A DNA stretch of 64,000 bases, taken from the NCBI GenBank assembly GCA_964540815.1, contig CAZIOH010000028.1, positions 1 to 64,000 on the forward strand, in the 5' to 3' direction. The position numbers and the translations under genes were made by a program. The notes beneath the pieces were generated by a model. The model searched no databases, was not told the origin of the DNA, and saw only the letters and a list, made by a program, of their open reading frames with translations. Source of the stretch: CAZIOH01 sp964540815. GTDB taxonomy: Bacteria > Myxococcota_A > Polyangia > Fen-1088. This document shows positions 60,350 to 64,000 of the stretch, one piece after another (position 1 is the stretch's first letter; each line of letters opens with the position of its first letter).

Positions 60350-62890
60350 ATGTCCGTCATTCCTACGATGCCCGCCAGTGCGGCCTTCGCCGCTCGTGAC
60401 TTGACCACGGCCGTCCGCCGCCGCGTCGGACCGACGCTCGACGAAGCCACCTTCCGGCGGTGCGTGCTCGATCACCTGCTCTACACCTGCGCCAAGGATC
60501 CCTCCGACGCCACCACCGTGGACTTCTACCGGGCCATGGCCCACACCATCCGCGATCGGCTGGTGCAGCGCTGGATCGCTACCCAGCGGACCTATGCGAC
60601 CGAGGACGTCAAGAAGGCGCACTACCTGTCCTCGGAGTTCCTGACCGGGCGCAGCCTCGGCCTCTGCCTCATCAACCTCGGTCTGTACTCGACCGCGGAG
60701 AAGATCGTCGCCGAGCAGCGCCTCGATCTGGCCGACGTGCTGGAGCAGGAGGGCGATCCGGGCCTCGGCAACGGGGGCCTCGGGCGGCTGGCCGCCTGTT
60801 TCATGGACTCGCTCGCCACCCTCGAGCTGCCGGCCATGGGGTACGGCATCCGGTACGAGTTCGGGATCTTCGAGCAGCGCATCGAGGACGGACAGCAGGT
60901 CGAGCGGCGCGACAACTGGCTGCAGTACGGCAACCCCTGGGAGTTGCCCCGGCACGAGGACGCGCAGCTCGTGAACTTCTACGGACACGTGAACACCCAC
61001 CGCGGGCTCGACGGTCGGCTGGTCTATCAGTGGGTGGATGGCAAGCAGGTGATGGGGGTGCCCTACGACTCGTTCATCGTCGGGCACGAGACCAACACCG
61101 TGAACACCCTGCGCTTGTGGGCGGCCCGGGCCACCCGCGACTTCGATCTGCAGCTCTTCAACGAGGGGGACTACCGGCGGGCGGTCGAGGAGAAGATAGA
61201 CACCGAGAATATCTCCAAGGTCCTGTATCCGAACGACCAGACCGAGGACGGCAAGACCCTGCGGCTCAAGCAGCAGTACTTCTTCGTGGCCTGTTCGATC
61301 GCCGACATCGTCAAGCAGTACAAGCGCCGGCACACCACCTTCCAGGAGTTCCCCGACAAGGTCGCGATCCAGCTCAACGACACCCACCCCTCGATCGCGG
61401 TGGCCGAGCTGATGCGGGTGCTCCTCGACCAGGAGGGCCTCGACTGGGACGCGGCCTGGGAGATCACCGAGAAGACCCTCGGCTACACCAACCACACCCT
61501 GATGCCGGAGGCGCTGGAGAGGTGGGCGGTGCCGCTGATGGAGAAGCTGCTGCCGCGGCACATGATGATCATCTACGAGATCAACCACCGGTTCCTGCGC
61601 CAGGTGCAGACCCGCTGGCCGGGCGACGTCGAGCGGATGTCGCGCATGTCGGTCATCGACGAGGCGGGGTCGAAGTACGTGCGGATGGCCAACCTCGCGA
61701 CGGTGGGGGCCCACAAGGTCAACGGGGTGGCGCGTCTGCACACCGAGCTGGTCAAGGCGCAGCTTCTGCCCGACTTCAACGATCTGTGGCCGGAGAAGTT
61801 CAACAACAAGACCAATGGCGTGACGCCGCGGCGCTGGTTGCTGCACGCCAACCCGCGCCTGTCGCGCCTGCTGATCCAGCTGCTCGGGGACAACTGGACC
61901 CGCCACCAGCTCGGTGATCTGCAGCGTCTGCGCGAGTTCGCCAACGACGACGCGGTGCTGGACAAGCTGTGGCAGGTGAAGCTCGAGAACAAGCGCGATC
62001 TGGCCCGGCTGGTGCACCGCTCGACCGGGGTGACGCTGTTGCCGGAGTCGATGTTCGTGGTCCAGGTCAAGCGGATCCACGAGTACAAGCGCCAGCTCCT
62101 GGCCTGCTTGCAGATCGTGTCCCACTACCTGTGGCTCAAGGCCCACCCTGGGGTGCGGACCACGTCGCGGACCTACCTGTTCGCCGGGAAGGCCGCGGCG
62201 GGCTACGCCATGGCCAAGCTGCACATCAAGCTCATCAATGACGTGGCGGCGGTGGTCAACAACGATCCGGACGTGCAGGACGCCATCAAGGTCTGCTTCG
62301 TGCCGAACTACGGGGTCACCCTGGCGCAGGCCATCATCCCGGCGGCGGATCTCTCGGTGCAGATCTCGCTGGCCGGGACCGAGGCCTCGGGGACCAGCAA
62401 CATGAAGCTCGCGCTGAACGGCGCACCGACCATCGGGACCCTGGATGGCGCCAACGTGGAGATCCGGGAGGAGGTCGGTCCCGAGAACTTCTTCCTGTTC
62501 GGGCTCGAGACCCCGGAGGTGAAGGCCCTGCGCGCCCAGGGCTACGATCCGATGACGTACATCGCCCGCAGCCCGGCGCTGGCGGAGGCCATCGCGCTCA
62601 TCGAGTCGGGGTTCTTCAGCCTCGGCGAGCCCGAGCGCTTTCGCCCCATCGTGAACGCGCTGCGCGGCCACGATCCCTACCTCGTCTGTGCGGACTTCGA
62701 CGCCTACGTGGACGCCGAGGGGCGGGCCGCCGAGGCGTTCGAAAACCGGCGGCTGTGGGCGAGGATGGCGCTCTTCAACATCGCCGGCGCCTCCAAGTTC
62801 TCGAGCGACGCCACGGTCAGCCAGTACGCGGCCGACATCTGGGGCGTCCGGCCGATCACCATCGAGTTCGACGGCCCGGCTGGGTCCTGA
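60350..62890 (+). CDS. glgP: Glycogen phosphorylase
   Basis: An 846-aa PLP enzyme that releases glucose-1-phosphate from glycogen or other alpha-1,4-glucans. It has the family blocks SSEFLTGRSLGLCLINLG, GLGNGGLGRLAACFMDS, NDTHPSIAVAELMRVL and VQVKRIHEYKRQLL. The PLP-binding Lys lies in the GTSNMKLALNG motif. Regulatory extensions of animal enzymes are absent. ATG 60350 has GGAAAG upstream. It follows the alpha-E gene by 124 bp; no functional link to the cluster is evident. Confidence 0.97.
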   Translation: MSVIPTMPASAAFAARDLTTAVRRRVGPTLDEATFRRCVLDHLLYTCAKDPSDATTVDFYRAMAHTIRDRLVQRWIATQRTYATEDVKKAHYLSSEFLTGRSLGLCLINLGLYSTAEKIVAEQRLDLADVLEQEGDPGLGNGGLGRLAACFMDSLATLELPAMGYGIRYEFGIFEQRIEDGQQVERRDNWLQYGNPWELPRHEDAQLVNFYGHVNTHRGLDGRLVYQWVDGKQVMGVPYDSFIVGHETNTVNTLRLWAARATRDFDLQLFNEGDYRRAVEEKIDTENISKVLYPNDQTEDGKTLRLKQQYFFVACSIADIVKQYKRRHTTFQEFPDKVAIQLNDTHPSIAVAELMRVLLDQEGLDWDAAWEITEKTLGYTNHTLMPEALERWAVPLMEKLLPRHMMIIYEINHRFLRQVQTRWPGDVERMSRMSVIDEAGSKYVRMANLATVGAHKVNGVARLHTELVKAQLLPDFNDLWPEKFNNKTNGVTPRRWLLHANPRLSRLLIQLLGDNWTRHQLGDLQRLREFANDDAVLDKLWQVKLENKRDLARLVHRSTGVTLLPESMFVVQVKRIHEYKRQLLACLQIVSHYLWLKAHPGVRTTSRTYLFAGKAAAGYAMAKLHIKLINDVAAVVNNDPDVQDAIKVCFVPNYGVTLAQAIIPAADLSVQISLAGTEASGTSNMKLALNGAPTIGTLDGANVEIREEVGPENFFLFGLETPEVKALRAQGYDPMTYIARSPALAEAIALIESGFFSLGEPERFRPIVNALRGHDPYLVCADFDAYVDAEGRAAEAFENRRLWARMALFNIAGASKFSSDATVSQYAADIWGVRPITIEFDGPAGS

Positions 62891-62920
62891 GCCGTCGGAA
62901 GACCGAGGGCTCCGTCGCCC

Positions 62921-63289
62921 TCAGGCCAGCGGGGCGGCCTGGAACCGGGCCACCTCGGCGGCGGGATCCGCGACCTCGATGATGAGCTCGGCGAAGCGCT
63001 CGTCGGCGAGGATCACCTGGATGGCGTTCTCGGCGTGCCGGCCGACGTCCCAGAAGGTGCGGCGCCCGTCCCGGTAGAACGTCCCCGCCACCAGGAGCCC
63101 CGGCAGGTGGGTCCCGGGCAGCCGGATACCCTTCCACCGACGACCGACGAGGTCGGGATCCGCGCGGCGCACGTCGAGGATGTGCGCGAGGGGGATCTCG
63201 AGCTCGCGGCGGAAGGCCAGGAGCCGGTGCAGACCCCGCACCGAGAACACGGCCTTCGAGCCCTGGATCGTGATGGTCACCATGTCCAT
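62921..63289 (-). CDS. Small conserved PH-like beta-domain protein
   Basis: A 122-aa single-domain protein. Strands in VTITIQGSKAVFSVRGLHRLLAF, the conserved IPLAHILDVR, the LPGTHLPGLLVAGTFY segment and the closing AELIIEVADPAAEVARFQ suit a widespread bacterial PH-like domain of unknown function. ATG 63289 is chosen; a second ATG two codons on is possible. It follows the methyltransferase by 19 bp, so they may form an operon. Confidence 0.7.
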   Translation of the reverse strand: MDMVTITIQGSKAVFSVRGLHRLLAFRRELEIPLAHILDVRRADPDLVGRRWKGIRLPGTHLPGLLVAGTFYRDGRRTFWDVGRHAENAIQVILADERFAELIIEVADPAAEVARFQAAPLA

Positions 63290-63308
63290 TCGGCCCCGAC
63301 GGATCGCT

Positions 63309-64000
63309 TCATCGCTTTCGCAGCACCGCGAGCAGGCGGAAGGCCATCCGGTCCAGCAGCGCGCGCGGGAGTCGTCTTTCCACCGCCTCGAGCTTCCGCC
63401 AGATCCACATTGGAAGCAACGGAGGGTGCGAAAATCCACCGGAGGCGGCGTAGCAGGGCCCGGCCATCTTCTCGAGGCTGACGAGCTCGAGGCCCGGATG
63501 GCGGCGCTCGAAGTCCGCGCGCTGGCGCCCGAACAGCAGGGTGGCGATGGCCTGGTTCGAATCGAAGGGATCCTTTGCTCGCGCCCTCGGCGCGGGTTGC
63601 GCCTGCGCGCCCACCCCGCCCCCGGCATTCGTGGCAGCGGGCGGCGGCAGATCGAGCACCCGGGCCGAGAGATCGACGGGCTCCTCGTGGAGGAGCTTGT
63701 AGACCGGGTACGACAGCGGGCTGATGTAGGGATCGCAGATCACGATCAGGCCACCGGGCGCGAGCGCGCGCTCGGCCTCGGCGAAGAATCGCGCCGGCGA
63801 GGCCAGGTGATGAAGGACGTCGAACAGCACCAGCGCCGCCAGTTCCCCGGCGGCGAACGGCAGCTGGTCGGCTCCGATCTCGCGGTGGTGCCAGGGTGCG
63901 CCGACGAGGTCGGTGAGCAGCAGGCCCGGGATGAACTCCGCCGAGAACCCCGCGCCCGACCCGAGCTCGACCCGCTGACCGGGCGGCGCCCCTTCGAGCA
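63309..64000 (-). CDS. SAM-dependent methyltransferase, partial (right edge)
   Basis: The C-terminal 229 residues of a Rossmann-type methyltransferase whose start lies beyond base 64000. Motif I is VELGSGAGFSAEFIPG, near the edge. The motif IV region is AALVLFDVLHHLASP and the motif V region is ERALAPGGLIVICDP. The C-terminal part is basic and contains a variable linker. It is of the small-molecule O/C-methyltransferase type; the substrate is unknown. Confidence 0.85.
   Translation of the reverse strand, partial: LEGAPPGQRVELGSGAGFSAEFIPGLLLTDLVGAPWHHREIGADQLPFAAGELAALVLFDVLHHLASPARFFAEAERALAPGGLIVICDPYISPLSYPVYKLLHEEPVDLSARVLDLPPPAATNAGGGVGAQAQPAPRARAKDPFDSNQAIATLLFGRQRADFERRHPGLELVSLEKMAGPCYAASGGFSHPPLLPMWIWRKLEAVERRLPRALLDRMAFRLLAVLRKR

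Overview
The window is very GC-rich, gene-dense bacterial chromosome. Several features point to a myxobacterium-like member of the Myxococcota. They are lipoproteins on long Gly/Ser/Ala-rich stalks, a Ser/Thr kinase coupled to a PEGA-domain protein, a beta-propeller protein ending in Gly-rich/Cys/TM/poly-Arg (a MYXO-CTERM-like tail), and many secreted proteins of unknown function. The lineage is an inference from style, not from a marker gene. There is no prophage, CRISPR array, rRNA or complete insertion sequence. The only mobile-type DNA is a 163-bp palindromic MITE-like element at 6950-7112.

1-16 kb: tRNA-Leu(CAA), a TPR protein, panD, a DUF429 protein and three exported proteins of unknown role. 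These are followed by murJ, the MITE-like element, an outer-membrane barrel candidate, a HAD 5'-nucleotidase, leuB, a glycine-rich RRM RNA-binding protein, a Crp-family regulator, and an ABC exporter whose permease is fused to a CPBP protease. 16-31 kb: slyD, a secreted pectate lyase flanked by an unusual repeat, RNase HI with an N-terminal extension, an H1-like basic-tailed protein, a metallophosphoesterase, a pair of M16 peptidases, an HDOD-GGDEF protein, ferredoxin-NADP reductase, a 57-aa membrane protein and a PilZ protein. 31-43 kb: tRNA(CAT), a coiled-coil/zinc-ribbon protein, a stalked lipoprotein, the kinase/PEGA pair, a cation/proton antiporter, a GGDEF protein, a GH5-like lipoprotein overlapping a DUF4393 gene, and rhlE behind a consensus promoter with a long leader.

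43.4-50.2 kb is a six-gene minus-strand operon (exbB-exbD-tonB-lipoprotein-TonB-dependent receptor-outer-membrane protein). It looks like a self-contained energised uptake unit. The receptor itself carries a TonB C-terminal-type domain at its N-terminus.

50.4-60.2 kb is the most striking region: a double, divergently transcribed set of the ATP-grasp / alpha-E / transglutaminase-like system. The minus arm holds a 1146-residue transglutaminase-DUF2126 protein (apparently started by ATT), a coupled 40-codon ORF, a fused ATP-grasp/alpha-E protein and a small transglutaminase. The plus arm holds split ATP-grasp and alpha-E genes. These families are predicted to make or attach peptide-like amide bonds, but no substrate is established. 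The window closes with glgP, a small conserved protein and a methyltransferase cut by the right edge.

Many operons are joined by 4-base ATGA or GTGA stop/start overlaps, which fix several start codons.
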